From: an uncultured Erysipelotrichaceae bacterium
Lineage (GTDB): Bacteria > Bacillota_I > Bacilli_A > Erysipelotrichales > Erysipelotrichaceae
DNA: 20,063 bases
Reading direction: 5' to 3'
Assembly: GCA_905201565.1 (NCBI GenBank)
Contig: CAJKOS010000016.1
Span: forward strand, 1-20,063
In this document: one piece after another, positions 8,288 through 15,241 of the stretch
Layout: each line of letters begins with the position of its first letter
Position numbering within the stretch: position 1 is the stretch's first letter
Notes under the pieces: generated by a model
Database searches by the model: none
Told to the model about the DNA's origin: nothing
Seen by the model: only the letters and a program-made list of their open reading frames with translations
Made by a program: the position numbers and the translations under genes

Positions 8288-9070
8288 ATGTTACTGGCAG
8301 TTGATGTAGGAAATACGAATATTTCCATGGGAATCATGGAGGGAAAGCAGATCCGTGGTTCATTCCGTCTGATTACAAAGACAGAGCGCACAAGTGATGA
8401 ACTTGGCATTGTTGTCTATGATTTACTGGAGAGGGCAGGACTTGGTCCGGCAGATATTGAGGCGGTTGTTATTTCTTCGGTTGTGCCAAAGATCATGTAT
8501 ACGCTCAATTCCTGCATGAAGAAATATATTGGCAAGCGTCCACTAGTCATTTCACCAGATCTTGAAACAGGTATACAACTCTGTTCGGATAATCCAAAGG
8601 CAGTTGGTGCGGACAGAATTGTGGACTGCGCCTATGCCTACCATACCCACCACAGATCCTGTATTGTTGTGGACTTCGGTACAGCAACAACCTTTGACTA
8701 TGTGAATCAGGATGGTGAATTCCGCTATACCGTCATCATGCCGGGTCTTGGTATCAGTGCTGCCGCATTGACAAGCCAGACCGCAAAGCTTCCGGAAATT
8801 GAAATTGCCAAACCGGATTCCATCCTTGGCACAAATACCATTTCTGGTATGCAGGCAGGTGTTGTCTATGGGTACATCGGTTCAGTGGAATATATCCTGA
8901 AAGAGATGAAGAAGGAACTCCATGATGAGGACTGCTATGTCATTGCGACGGGTGGTCTTGGCAGGGTGATTGCCAATGAAACAGATATGATTGATGAATA
9001 TGATCCGGATGTTGCCTATAAAGGTATTCAGATCATCTATGAATTGAATAAGGATAAGATGAAGCGCTAA
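8288..9070 (+). CDS. coaX: Type III pantothenate kinase
   Basis: This 260-residue ASKHA-fold kinase phosphorylates pantothenate, the first committed step of coenzyme A synthesis. Visible motifs are the phosphate-binding DVGNTN (6-11), GADRIVD (107-113, whose Asp is the likely catalytic base) and DFGTATTFD (129-137). Length and motif order match CoaX, the kinase type insensitive to CoA feedback that many Bacillota use. The start ATG follows GGGAGAG at the end of coaBC, with only 3 nt between genes, so the two are co-transcribed and a terminator follows directly. Confidence 0.96.
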   Translation: MLLAVDVGNTNISMGIMEGKQIRGSFRLITKTERTSDELGIVVYDLLERAGLGPADIEAVVISSVVPKIMYTLNSCMKKYIGKRPLVISPDLETGIQLCSDNPKAVGADRIVDCAYAYHTHHRSCIVVDFGTATTFDYVNQDGEFRYTVIMPGLGISAAALTSQTAKLPEIEIAKPDSILGTNTISGMQAGVVYGYIGSVEYILKEMKKELHDEDCYVIATGGLGRVIANETDMIDEYDPDVAYKGIQIIYELNKDKMKR

Positions 9071-9071
9071 G

Positions 9072-9093
9072 AGGAAGGGAAACCTTCCTTTTT
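9072..9093 (+). terminator. Rho-independent terminator of coaBC-coaX
   Basis: AGGAAGG, loop GAAA, CCTTCCT, then a T run (9089-9093). It begins 1-2 nt after the coaX stop. Confidence 0.88.
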
Positions 9094-9106
9094 GTTCTGA
9101 AATAGA

Positions 9107-9162
9107 TACCACATAGTCCGATTTATACAGTGCAATACCACATAGTCCGATTTATACTGTGC
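9107..9162. repeat. Two tandem copies of a 27-bp repeat upstream of the antisense-RNA promoter
   Basis: The repeat starts TACCACATAGTCCGATTTAT and ends TACAGTGC or TACTGTGC. Copies lie at 9107-9133 and 9136-9162, with one mismatch and a 2-bp spacer. The second copy abuts the -35 box at 9163. It could be a regulator-binding repeat or a scar of an earlier duplication; nothing decides between them. Confidence 0.85.
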
Positions 9163-9191
9163 TTGAAGTAATAAATGACTGTTGCTATACT
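9163..9191 (+). promoter_or_regulatory. Strong promoter of the candidate antitoxin RNA
   Basis: TTGAAG at 9163-9168 and TATACT at 9186-9191 are 17 nt apart, with TG at 9183-9184 making an extended -10. No ORF with a ribosome site follows, so the product is probably a non-coding RNA starting near 9198. Confidence 0.65.
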
Positions 9192-9197
9192 ATAGGT

Positions 9198-9310
9198 GAA
9201 TAAAGAGCAACCGCCCATAAAGTGGTTGGCCTTGACTGAATTGGAAATCCCACTCATTCAAAAACTGGCCAAGTTTATCAGGAGTGGGATTTCTTATGGT
9301 CTGTATTATC
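9198..9310 (+). ncRNA. Candidate antisense antitoxin RNA (type I toxin-antitoxin)
   Basis: The RNA is inferred from the near-consensus promoter at 9163-9191; its 3' end is not known and 9310 is a guess. It can fold into a hairpin CAACC/GGTTG (9208-9228) and a perfect 12-bp stem GAAATCCCACTC/GAGTGGGATTTC (9244-9293). TTGGCC (9226-9231) could also pair with GGCCAA inside the large loop. It runs opposite to the small hydrophobic peptide gene at 9306-9404 and overlaps its 3' end, the arrangement known from TxpA/RatA and BsrG/SR4 in Bacillus. The proposed role is to base-pair with and destroy or silence the toxin mRNA. Confidence 0.5.
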
Positions 9311-9404
9311 TACATTCACAAAAAGTGAATATGAAATTCAATAGAGTTAAGAGAAATGTGGCAAATGCCATCATGTCTTTGAAATCGAAAGAATTCTTCC
9401 CCAT
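9306..9404 (-). CDS. Small hydrophobic holin-like peptide, probable type I toxin
   Basis: This 32-codon ORF starts at an ATG 6 nt after GGGAGGTG, a strong ribosome site, and ends in TAA. The peptide begins MGKNSFDFKD and continues with one membrane helix of the form MMAFATFLLTLLNFIFTF, ending CECR. The FATF-LL-LL core closely resembles the putative holin-like toxin family (type I toxins of Bacillota), which are typically 30-40 residues. An opposite-strand promoter drives RNA into its 3' end. Its own promoter is not clear, though TTGAAA and TATACT-like words lie upstream between 9490 and 9520. It would be a membrane-acting toxin if expressed without its antisense RNA. The assignment rests on pattern recognition. 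Confidence 0.65.
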   Translation of the reverse strand: MGKNSFDFKDMMAFATFLLTLLNFIFTFCECR

Positions 9405-9621
9405 AAGCTTCACCTCCCATTCTGTATTTTACAAAATGAAGGCTAGCCACCCTGCAACACGATTGCTCACTATAAGTTTCACAATCAGTATAGTATATTT
9501 CAACATAACTTTATATTTTATTAATGGATAATGATGGGGTATCGGAAAAGGGAATTCACCACCCCCGTTTTTTGTGATATGCAAAATCATAAAAATAGTG
9601 ATGCATATGATAAAATGCGTC

Positions 9622-9657
9622 TATAATAGTTAGGAAGCTAATTGTTAGGAAGGTAAT
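9622..9657 (+). promoter_or_regulatory. Promoter -10 and probable MarR operator array
   Basis: TATAAT at 9622-9627 is the -10; the -35 is poor. Just downstream are direct repeats GTTAGGAAGCTAAT (9629-9642) and GTTAGGAAGGTAAT (9644-9657), which also form the palindromes TTAGgaagCTAA and CTAAttgTTAG. TTAG/CTAA half-sites between the -10 and the start of marR suit autorepression by the MarR protein. The second repeat also carries the ribosome site AGGAAGG. Confidence 0.55.
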
Positions 9658-9660
9658 GGT

Positions 9661-10098
9661 ATGAAACCTTTGGTGAATACGATGTTGTTTCGTCTTACAC
9701 AACAGATACGGGAAGCCCAATATCCATTTATGAAGGAATTGGGACTGACCCATGGACAGCCCCGTGTGCTGCGGTATGTCAGCCAGCATGATGGCTGCAA
9801 ACAGGCAGATATTGCAAACTACTACAACACGAGGGCATCAACTGTTTCTCTGATTGTGGATGATCTGGAGAAAAGTGGACTATTGGAAAAGAAACAAAGT
9901 GCACAGTGCCGGCGCAATGTATGTCTTTCTTTGACAGAGAAGGGCAGAGCATGTTTTGAAAAGCTCAATGCTGCACAGATGCAATTGCAGGATGAGATGT
10001 TAGAAGGTTTCAGTGAAGAGGAGAATGAACAGTTCAGACACTTCATTGAACAGGCAATAGAGAATCTGAAGGAGGTGTCGCATGAACCAGTTGTTTAA
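9661..10098 (+). CDS. MarR-family transcriptional regulator
   Basis: This 145-residue protein has the MarR winged-helix layout: an N-terminal dimer helix, HTH around residues 47-75 (KQADIANYYNTRASTVSLIV), wing (KKQSAQCRRNVCLSLTEKG) and C-terminal helices. Such proteins repress their own operon and release DNA on binding a ligand, or on oxidation of cysteine. Two cysteines (Cys83 and Cys87) sit in the wing where charged residues are usual, so redox sensing is possible but unproven. The end overlaps the next ABC gene by 17 nt, so the regulator and transporter are translated from one mRNA. It probably controls the ABC exporter. Confidence 0.9.
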   Translation: MKPLVNTMLFRLTQQIREAQYPFMKELGLTHGQPRVLRYVSQHDGCKQADIANYYNTRASTVSLIVDDLEKSGLLEKKQSAQCRRNVCLSLTEKGRACFEKLNAAQMQLQDEMLEGFSEEENEQFRHFIEQAIENLKEVSHEPVV

Positions 10099-11845
10099 GT
10101 TGTTCAGGTATGCAAAACCATACAGGTGGCAGTTTTTCCTCGCCATTTTGTTTGTGGTAGTGGAAACAGGGTTTGAACTGTTCATTCCGATGATTATGGC
10201 AGATATCATCGATGTGGGACTTCAAACTGGTGATGTGGCATATATTGCAAGGCAGGGGGTGATCATGGCTGTTATGGCACTTGTTTCATTGGTGTCAGGA
10301 CTGCTCTATGCACGCTATGCTGCAATTGCGGCTAATGGGTTTGGAGGAGCATTACGACATGCGGAATTTGAGAAGATCCAGCAGTTCTCTTTCCTTAACA
10401 TTGATCATTTTGAGACATCTTCTCTCATCACACGAATGACCAATGATGTCACGGTCATCCAGGATGCCATCGCTACAGGACTGCGGCCGATTGTGCGCGG
10501 TCCTTCGATGTTAATCCTTGGTCTTTTCTTCTCGTTTACCATCAATACGGAACTTGCTATGACATTTGTTGTGGCAACACCGATTCTTGGCATCATCTTG
10601 TTGTTTATTGTGCGCAAGGTTGCGCCAATGTATAAGAAACTGCAGGAAGCCATTGATGATCTCAATATCATCGTTGAAGAAAACCTGCAGGCAATCCGTG
10701 TGGTCAAGGCATTTGTGCGTGAAGACTATGAGGGCATGAAGTTTGATACGGTCAATGTGAGGCAGAAAGATGTAGCGGTGAACACATTCAAATATGCGGT
10801 TCTCAACATGCCTGCCTTTCAGCTTGTGATGTATGGAACGATTGTGATGATTTTGTTCTTTGGTGGAAATCTCATCTTTGCTGGAGAAATGCAGGTTGGT
10901 GAACTGACAGGGTTCCTATCCTATGTGTTACAGATTATGAATTCCCTGATGATGATTTCCAATGTGTTCCTGATGGTCACAAGATCTCTTGCCAGTGCAT
11001 ATCGTATTGATGAGGTGTTTGAAGAAAAGCTCGATTTGTATGATGGCACCTATGGTGGTGAGGTAGAAGATGGTTCGATAGACTTTAAACATGTGTCCTT
11101 CAAGTATGCAAAGACGGCAAAGGAAAATGTATTGAGTGATGTGGATATCCACATCCATAGTGGTGAAACCATCGGTATCATCGGTGCTACCGGCAGTGCG
11201 AAGTCATCGCTTGTCCAATTGATTCCCCGTTTGTATGACGCAACAGCTGGTGAAGTGAAAGTTGGTGGCAGAAATGTCAAAGACTATCATCTTGAGACTT
11301 TGCGTGATGCAGTAGCCATCGTATTACAGAAGAATGTGCTGTTTTCTGGAACCGTGAAGGAAAACCTGCTCTGGGGCAATGAAAGCGCAACAGATGAAGA
11401 GATAGAAAATGCATGCCATACAGCTGCTGTCGATGAGTTTATCGATACATTCCCGGATGGTTATGAGACATATCTTGATGAAGGTGGTGTCAATGTATCA
11501 GGTGGTCAGAAGCAGAGGCTCTGTATTGCAAGGGCATTGTTGAAACATCCAAAGATCATCATCTTTGACGATTCGACTAGTGCGGTAGATACCGCAACCG
11601 AGGCAAGGATACGTGATGGTCTTGCAAAGCTTTCCAATCTTACAAAGATCATCATTGCCCAGCGCATTACTTCTATCATGCATGCGGACAGGATTTATAT
11701 CATCGATGATGGAAGAGTTGTGGAATCCGGTACTCATGATGAGTTGTTAGCTAATTCTGCTATTTATCAGGATTTGTATGAATCACAGATGAAGGGAGGT
11801 GAGGAAGATGCCACGAGGAGCAATCGGATCCGTCAAACCGCGTGA
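10082..11845 (+). CDS. Heterodimeric ABC exporter, subunit with degenerate ATP site
   Basis: This 587-residue half-transporter has a six-helix type IV (exporter) membrane domain (about 15-300) followed by an ATPase domain (about 332-575). Walker A is GATGSAKS (368-375), signature VSGGQ (472-476) and Walker B IIIFDD (492-497), with Asp497 in place of the catalytic Glu. Gln527 (AQR) replaces the H-loop His. This combination is the hallmark of the non-catalytic half in TM287/288-, BmrC/D- and LmrC/D-type exporters. Walker A also has Ala for the usual second Gly. The start follows GGAGGTGTCGC within the end of marR. Substrate is unknown; lipophilic drugs or lipids are usual for the family. Confidence 0.92.
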   Translation: MNQLFKLFRYAKPYRWQFFLAILFVVVETGFELFIPMIMADIIDVGLQTGDVAYIARQGVIMAVMALVSLVSGLLYARYAAIAANGFGGALRHAEFEKIQQFSFLNIDHFETSSLITRMTNDVTVIQDAIATGLRPIVRGPSMLILGLFFSFTINTELAMTFVVATPILGIILLFIVRKVAPMYKKLQEAIDDLNIIVEENLQAIRVVKAFVREDYEGMKFDTVNVRQKDVAVNTFKYAVLNMPAFQLVMYGTIVMILFFGGNLIFAGEMQVGELTGFLSYVLQIMNSLMMISNVFLMVTRSLASAYRIDEVFEEKLDLYDGTYGGEVEDGSIDFKHVSFKYAKTAKENVLSDVDIHIHSGETIGIIGATGSAKSSLVQLIPRLYDATAGEVKVGGRNVKDYHLETLRDAVAIVLQKNVLFSGTVKENLLWGNESATDEEIENACHTAAVDEFIDTFPDGYETYLDEGGVNVSGGQKQRLCIARALLKHPKIIIFDDSTSAVDTATEARIRDGLAKLSNLTKIIIAQRITSIMHADRIYIIDDGRVVESGTHDELLANSAIYQDLYESQMKGGEEDATRSNRIRQTA

Positions 11846-13664
11846 TCTGCGCAAGACGATTAAAGATCTTCTTTCCTATATGGGAAGGCATAAGTTTCTG
11901 TTGCTTGTTGTAGCGGTGCTTGTGGCAATCAGTGCCATGGCAAATCTGCTTGGTACATATATGTTGCGGCCGATTATCAATAACTATATTGGTACAAATG
12001 ACCATGCTGGTTTGTTTATGGCATTAATTGGAGTTGGCTTGTTGTATCTGACTGGTGTACTTGCGACACTTGCCTTTTCGGAATTGATGGTAAGGGTGGC
12101 ACAGAAGATCATTGCTGAGCTGAGACATGACTTGTTTACGCATATGCAGAAGCTGCCAATCCGTTATTTTGACAGCCAGTCCCATGGTGATATCATGTCC
12201 CATTTCACCAATGATATGGACACCCTTGCCAACTGCCTGAATAATTCCTTCTCAATGTTAATCCAGAGTTTTATCCAGGTTGTGGGTACACTCATTCTCA
12301 TCTTTGTGCTCAACTGGCAGTTGTCCTTATTGGTGGTGCTTGGCTATATTGCCATGTTTGCCTATATTCTTTTCAGTTCTTCCAAGTCAAAGAAGTATTT
12401 TGGCAAACAGCAGAAGTATCTTGGCGCATTAAATGGTTTTGTCAAAGAGAGAATCAGCGGACAGAAGGTTATCAAGGTCTTCAACCATGAAAGACAGAAC
12501 ATGGAAGAGTTTGATGCTTGCAACAAAGATCTCATCAAAGCCGCAACATCTGCACTTTCCTATGCACAGACCATGGTGCCGATGGTTGTTTCCATTTCCT
12601 ATATCAACTATGCCATCGTAGCAGTGGTTGGTGCAGTGATGGCAATTCATGGGCTGACGGATGTTGGGAGTCTGGCCAGCTATCTGGTGTTTGTGCGCCA
12701 GGCGGCCATGCCCATCAACCAGTTTACCCAGCAGGCAAATCTGATTCTTGTGGCACTTGCGGGTGCAGAGAGAATCTTTGATGTCATGGACAAAGCGCCT
12801 GAAACAGATGAGGGTAATGTCACCCTTGTCAGGGTCAAAGAACAGGATGGAAAGCTTGTGGAATGCAAGGAGCGCACGGACCGCTGGGCATGGAAACATC
12901 CCCGCAGGAATGGGTATGAACTTGTAGAAATGCAGGGCGATGTGCGGTTTGATGGTGTCAGCTTCCACTATGAAGAAAACCACCCAGTTCTCAAAGACCT
13001 CTCTCTTTATGCAAAACCTGGTCAGAAGATTGCCTTTGTCGGTTCCACCGGTGCAGGCAAGACAACCATTACCAATCTCATCAATCGTTTCTATGATGTG
13101 CAAAAGGGTATGATTACCTATGATGGTATTGATGTAAAACTGATTCATAAGGATGATCTTCGTCATTCCTTAGGTATGGTATTACAGGATACACATCTCT
13201 TTACAGGAACCATTATGGATAACATCCGGTATGGAAAGCTGGACGCAAGTGATGAGGATTGTATCAAAGCCGCAAAGATAGCGAATGCGGATTCCTTTAT
13301 CCGCAGGCTTCCGGAAGGCTATAATACCTTTATTACCAATGATGGTGCTTCGCTTTCCCAGGGACAAAGACAGCTTCTCGCTATTGCAAGAGCTGCTGTA
13401 GCAGATCCACCGGTGCTCATTCTCGACGAAGCAACTTCTTCAATTGATACCCGTACAGAAAAACTGATTGAAAGAGGTATGGACAGCCTCATGAAGGGCA
13501 GGACAACATTTGTCATTGCCCACCGTCTCAGTACTGTGCGCAATGCGGATGCGATCATGGTTCTTGAGCATGGAGTGATCAAAGAGCGTGGTACACATGA
13601 TGAACTGATCAGTGAGAAGGGTATTTACTATAATCTTTATACCGGTATGTTTGAGCTTGACTAG
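11808..13664 (+). CDS. Heterodimeric ABC exporter, subunit with consensus ATP site
   Basis: A 618-residue partner of the preceding gene. The ATG at 11808, 8 nt after GAAGGGAGG, is preferred over an in-frame GTG at 11799 that overlaps the ribosome site. It has a six-helix membrane domain (about 25-325), then a linker insertion with charged and aromatic residues (about 340-372) seen in this subfamily. The ATPase domain follows with Walker A GSTGAGKT (412-419), signature LSQGQ (516-520), Walker B VLILDE (536-541) and H-loop His571. With the degenerate partner it should form one working and one non-hydrolysing ATP site. The coding overlap with the first subunit favours balanced synthesis. The stop codon lies inside a terminator palindrome. 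Confidence 0.93.
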   Translation: MPRGAIGSVKPRDLRKTIKDLLSYMGRHKFLLLVVAVLVAISAMANLLGTYMLRPIINNYIGTNDHAGLFMALIGVGLLYLTGVLATLAFSELMVRVAQKIIAELRHDLFTHMQKLPIRYFDSQSHGDIMSHFTNDMDTLANCLNNSFSMLIQSFIQVVGTLILIFVLNWQLSLLVVLGYIAMFAYILFSSSKSKKYFGKQQKYLGALNGFVKERISGQKVIKVFNHERQNMEEFDACNKDLIKAATSALSYAQTMVPMVVSISYINYAIVAVVGAVMAIHGLTDVGSLASYLVFVRQAAMPINQFTQQANLILVALAGAERIFDVMDKAPETDEGNVTLVRVKEQDGKLVECKERTDRWAWKHPRRNGYELVEMQGDVRFDGVSFHYEENHPVLKDLSLYAKPGQKIAFVGSTGAGKTTITNLINRFYDVQKGMITYDGIDVKLIHKDDLRHSLGMVLQDTHLFTGTIMDNIRYGKLDASDEDCIKAAKIANADSFIRRLPEGYNTFITNDGASLSQGQRQLLAIARAAVADPPVLILDEATSSIDTRTEKLIERGMDSLMKGRTTFVIAHRLSTVRNADAIMVLEHGVIKERGTHDELISEKGIYYNLYTGMFELD

Positions 13665-13695
13665 AAAGAGTGCCAAAACCAGGCACTCTTTCTAG
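13661..13695. terminator. Bidirectional palindrome holding the stop codons of both convergent genes
   Basis: CTAGAAAGAGTGCC (13661-13674), loop AAAACCA, GGCACTCTTTCTAG (13682-13695) is a perfect 14-bp inverted repeat. The plus-strand ABC stop (TAG 13662-13664) and the minus-strand stop (TAG 13694-13692) are the two ends of it. The T-rich arm lies within the stem, with no long T run beyond it, so efficiency in each direction is uncertain. Confidence 0.7.
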
Positions 13696-13922
13696 CGGAT
13701 AGCCTTAGCGGCATTGTACAATGCAAAAAAGGTGACGAAACATCCGGAATACGTAATGACAACCCGTATGACTTCTCCATTTGGATCCATGAGGGATGTG
13801 ATGATATTGTAGAGAAACAAGAGAATGAGAAAAATGACCATCCAGTTGAAGACAATTGCCTTTGCCCGCATAGAACGAGAAGCACACTTTCTGCAAAGCA
13901 TATAATCCATCAATTTCCGCAT
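13692..13922 (-). CDS. Small membrane protein with two transmembrane helices
   Basis: A 76-residue protein starting 8 nt after a consensus AGGAGGTG. After a basic N-terminus with two cysteines (LCRKCASRSMRAKA) come two predicted membrane helices: FNWMVIFLILLFLYNIITSL (about 25-44) and VVITYSGCFVTFFALYNAA (about 54-72), joined by a short loop DPNGEVIR. I do not recognise the family. It stands alone, convergent with the ABC exporter and divergent from the tRNA gene. The strong ribosome site argues it is real. Confidence 0.75.
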   Translation of the reverse strand: MRKLMDYMLCRKCASRSMRAKAIVFNWMVIFLILLFLYNIITSLMDPNGEVIRVVITYSGCFVTFFALYNAAKAIR

Positions 13923-13963
13923 TTCGTTTCACCTCCTTCATATTCTCAAAATAGAAATGCATA

Positions 13964-13992
13964 TTGATTTATTACCCTGCATTTTGTAATAT
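13964..13992 (+). promoter_or_regulatory. Promoter of the tRNA-Thr gene
   Basis: TTGATT at 13964-13969 and TAATAT at 13987-13992 are 17 nt apart, with TG directly before the -10. The tRNA begins 12 nt after the -10. Confidence 0.6.
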
Positions 13993-14003
13993 ATATGGGC
14001 AAC

Positions 14004-14074
14004 GCCGCTTTAGTATAATGGCAATACACATCCATGGTAAGGATGAACTGGCAGTTCAATTCTGCCAAGCGGCA
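14004..14074 (+). tRNA. tRNA-Thr (anticodon GGT)
   Basis: A 71-nt cloverleaf can be drawn by eye. The acceptor stem is GCCGCTT/AAGCGGC with discriminator A. The D arm is GTAT/ATAC with a small loop. The anticodon stem CATCC/GGATG encloses loop ATGGTAA, so the anticodon is GGT (reads ACC/ACT, Thr). The variable loop has 4 nt, and the T arm is GGCAG-TTCAATT-CTGCC. CCA is not encoded. The D loop is short and unusual (AATGGCA). A promoter precedes it and a terminator lies 48 nt downstream, so it is a single-gene transcription unit next to accessory DNA. Confidence 0.88.
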
Positions 14075-14089
14075 TTAAAAGTGTATATC

Positions 14090-14156
14090 CCTTGCGATTA
14101 ATATACCGCAAGGTCTTCCTGAAGGGAAGGGTCTATATTACGACCCTTCCCTTTTT
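14090..14156 (+). terminator. Terminator region of the tRNA unit (two hairpins)
   Basis: A first stem CCTTGCG/CGCAAGG spans 14090-14113. A second, AAGGGAAGGGTC/GACCCTTCCCTT (14122-14153), runs into a T run ending at 14156 and is a textbook Rho-independent terminator. The first may be a processing or stabilising structure in the tRNA 3' trailer. Confidence 0.85.
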
Positions 14157-14184
14157 GCGTATTGGAAGGAACAGAAAGGAGAAA

Positions 14185-14259
14185 ATGAATGTGAGCGTAT
14201 TTGATGACAAAATTGGATATCTCGCCCCTTGGCTCTCTCATGATCTGAATTATGGATGA
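14185..14259 (+). CDS. 24-codon ORF overlapping the HTH-like gene (upstream piece or frameshifted N-terminus)
   Basis: ATG at 14185 follows AAAGGAGAAA, a strong ribosome site. The 24-residue product starts MNVSVFDDKIGYLAPWLSHD and ends with a TGA that overlaps the ATG of the next ORF (ATGA at 14256-14259). It is either a leader ORF coupled to the HTH gene or, more likely, the true N-terminus separated by a one-base indel. The HTH ORF has no ribosome site of its own. Confidence 0.55.
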   Translation: MNVSVFDDKIGYLAPWLSHDLNYG

Positions 14260-14621
14260 AGAGTCATCCAGATGTTACGTTTTTCGATATTGCCAATAAA
14301 TGCGGGATGGCAAGACAACCGTTCAAGTCGAACTTCACTACCGGCAAATCAGCGACAGTGACCATCCTTGCCAAATATGCATTAGCAACGGAGCGGGATA
14401 TACCATCATTCTTTGCGGATGTGGGATCAATAGTTAATCTGCAGATCAAGGGTATTCAGCCTTACGGGGAAGAGCCAGAACCGTTGATTTACCAGGATAT
14501 GCAGACGTCTAAAAAGAAGAAGTCGAAGTCCAAGCCGAGGAAAAAATTTTCCAAACAATGGGAAGAGGCTTTTCTGGTATATTATAACAATTTGCATGCG
14601 TTTTCCCGAATGGTCATATAG
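14256..14621 (+). CDS. XRE-like helix-turn-helix protein, probably missing its N-terminus by frameshift
   Basis: This 121-residue product has residues 8-53 (VTFFDIANKCGMARQPFKSN, then TILAKYALATERDIPSFFAD) that follow the spacing of a lambda-repressor/XRE-type HTH (IA-x-G-x-x-R, then L-KYA-AL-x-x-FF). The remainder is a lysine-rich linker (KKKKSKSKPRKKFSK) and a short C-terminal helix. The ATG at 14256 overlaps the stop of the 24-codon ORF, and the only ribosome site is the one before 14185. It may be a relic or a small regulator from a mobile element; it lies between a tRNA gene and a transposase remnant. Confidence 0.5.
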   Translation: MKSHPDVTFFDIANKCGMARQPFKSNFTTGKSATVTILAKYALATERDIPSFFADVGSIVNLQIKGIQPYGEEPEPLIYQDMQTSKKKKSKSKPRKKFSKQWEEAFLVYYNNLHAFSRMVI

Positions 14622-14704
14622 TCAAAAAACAGTACACGGTCTTCCTGGTCAATGTGCTGATTTCGGTTAAGCATTATGAAAACATCATTTGTTCAGTGAT
14701 AGAT

Positions 14705-14899
14705 TTAATTATCTTTGCTTGTGAAATGGTATGAGTCCTTCCGGTACATATCATGAAGGCATAATGGGCAAAGGCAATGATCCTCTGGATCATATGGTGG
14801 GATTTCTCTCAGTAGTAAGATCTCACTAAGCGGGAGGTATTCTTCGTATCCGCAATATTCGCATTTCATCAATACAGTGTTGCCGGTAGTATCTGTCAT
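14705..14899 (-). CDS. Small zinc-ribbon protein beside the transposase remnant
   Basis: A 64-residue protein with two CxxC knuckles (KCEYCGYEEYLPL and CLCPLCLHDMY), consistent with one zinc ribbon. The ATG at 14899 follows GAAAGGA with 8 nt spacing. Its start lies inside the 3' end of the transposase fragment (74 nt overlap), suggesting it is an accessory gene of the same insertion element. No function can be given. Confidence 0.6.
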   Translation of the reverse strand: MTDTTGNTVLMKCEYCGYEEYLPLSEILLLREIPPYDPEDHCLCPLCLHDMYRKDSYHFTSKDN

Positions 14900-15227
14900 T
14901 TGTTTTTCCTTTCAGTGGGTTGTAAGAATCAATATACTTCATTTCTATTCCACATTTGCAACGAAGCATATCACGGTTAAATGAATCAAGTACACTTGTT
15001 CTCCAACGGTGCTTCCGCTGTGCCTTGCGGAACAGTTCGGCTCTTTTTTCTTTTGTGTTCTTCTTTTGCTTGTCGTCGTCAAGCTGCTCATGAAGCAGAT
15101 CAAGGATATCAGACTGTTTGGAATTGTAGAAGCCATAATAGCGGACAGTTTTGAAGTTGTCATCTGGGATGTGAATGATCATCTTCTTAAGGAGTTCAAT
15201 CGTTAGTTCCTTTATGGGTGGATAAAA
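14826..15227 (-). pseudogene. IS91/IS801-type transposase, C-terminal fragment
   Basis: The fragment carries LLKKMIIHIPDDNFKTVRYY then GFYNSK, the characteristic end of the Y2 transposases of IS91/IS801-like rolling-circle elements (typical form IHIPDKNF-IRYYG-Y). A C-terminal stretch follows with W-x-x-S-DSF and MLRCKCGIEMKYID. The catalytic part with the tyrosines and HUH motif is missing. The open frame upstream to 15287 is non-homologous sequence that includes the toxin-antitoxin promoter, so homology ends near 15227. IS91-type elements have no inverted repeats, so boundaries cannot be read directly. Confidence 0.7.
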
Positions 15228-15241
15228 TAGTAGCGTTTGGC

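Noticed and set aside
9107..9162. Tandem 27-bp repeats as a minimal CRISPR array
   Set aside because: The gap between copies is 2 bp, so there is no spacer; only two copies exist and no cas genes are present.
9196..9531. Plus-strand ORF of 111 codons starting at GTG
   Set aside because: It would start at or before the predicted transcript start, lacks a ribosome site, resembles nothing, and is opposite the better supported 32-codon toxin ORF. The region is read as structured RNA.
9534..9576. GGGGT/ACCCC hairpin followed by TTTTTT upstream of marR as a terminator
   Set aside because: The stem is only 5 bp with a loop of over 20 nt; too weak to call.
12433..13166. Long minus-strand ORFs opposite the second ABC subunit
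   Set aside because: They are shadows of the ABC coding frame, which has all conserved motifs in order.
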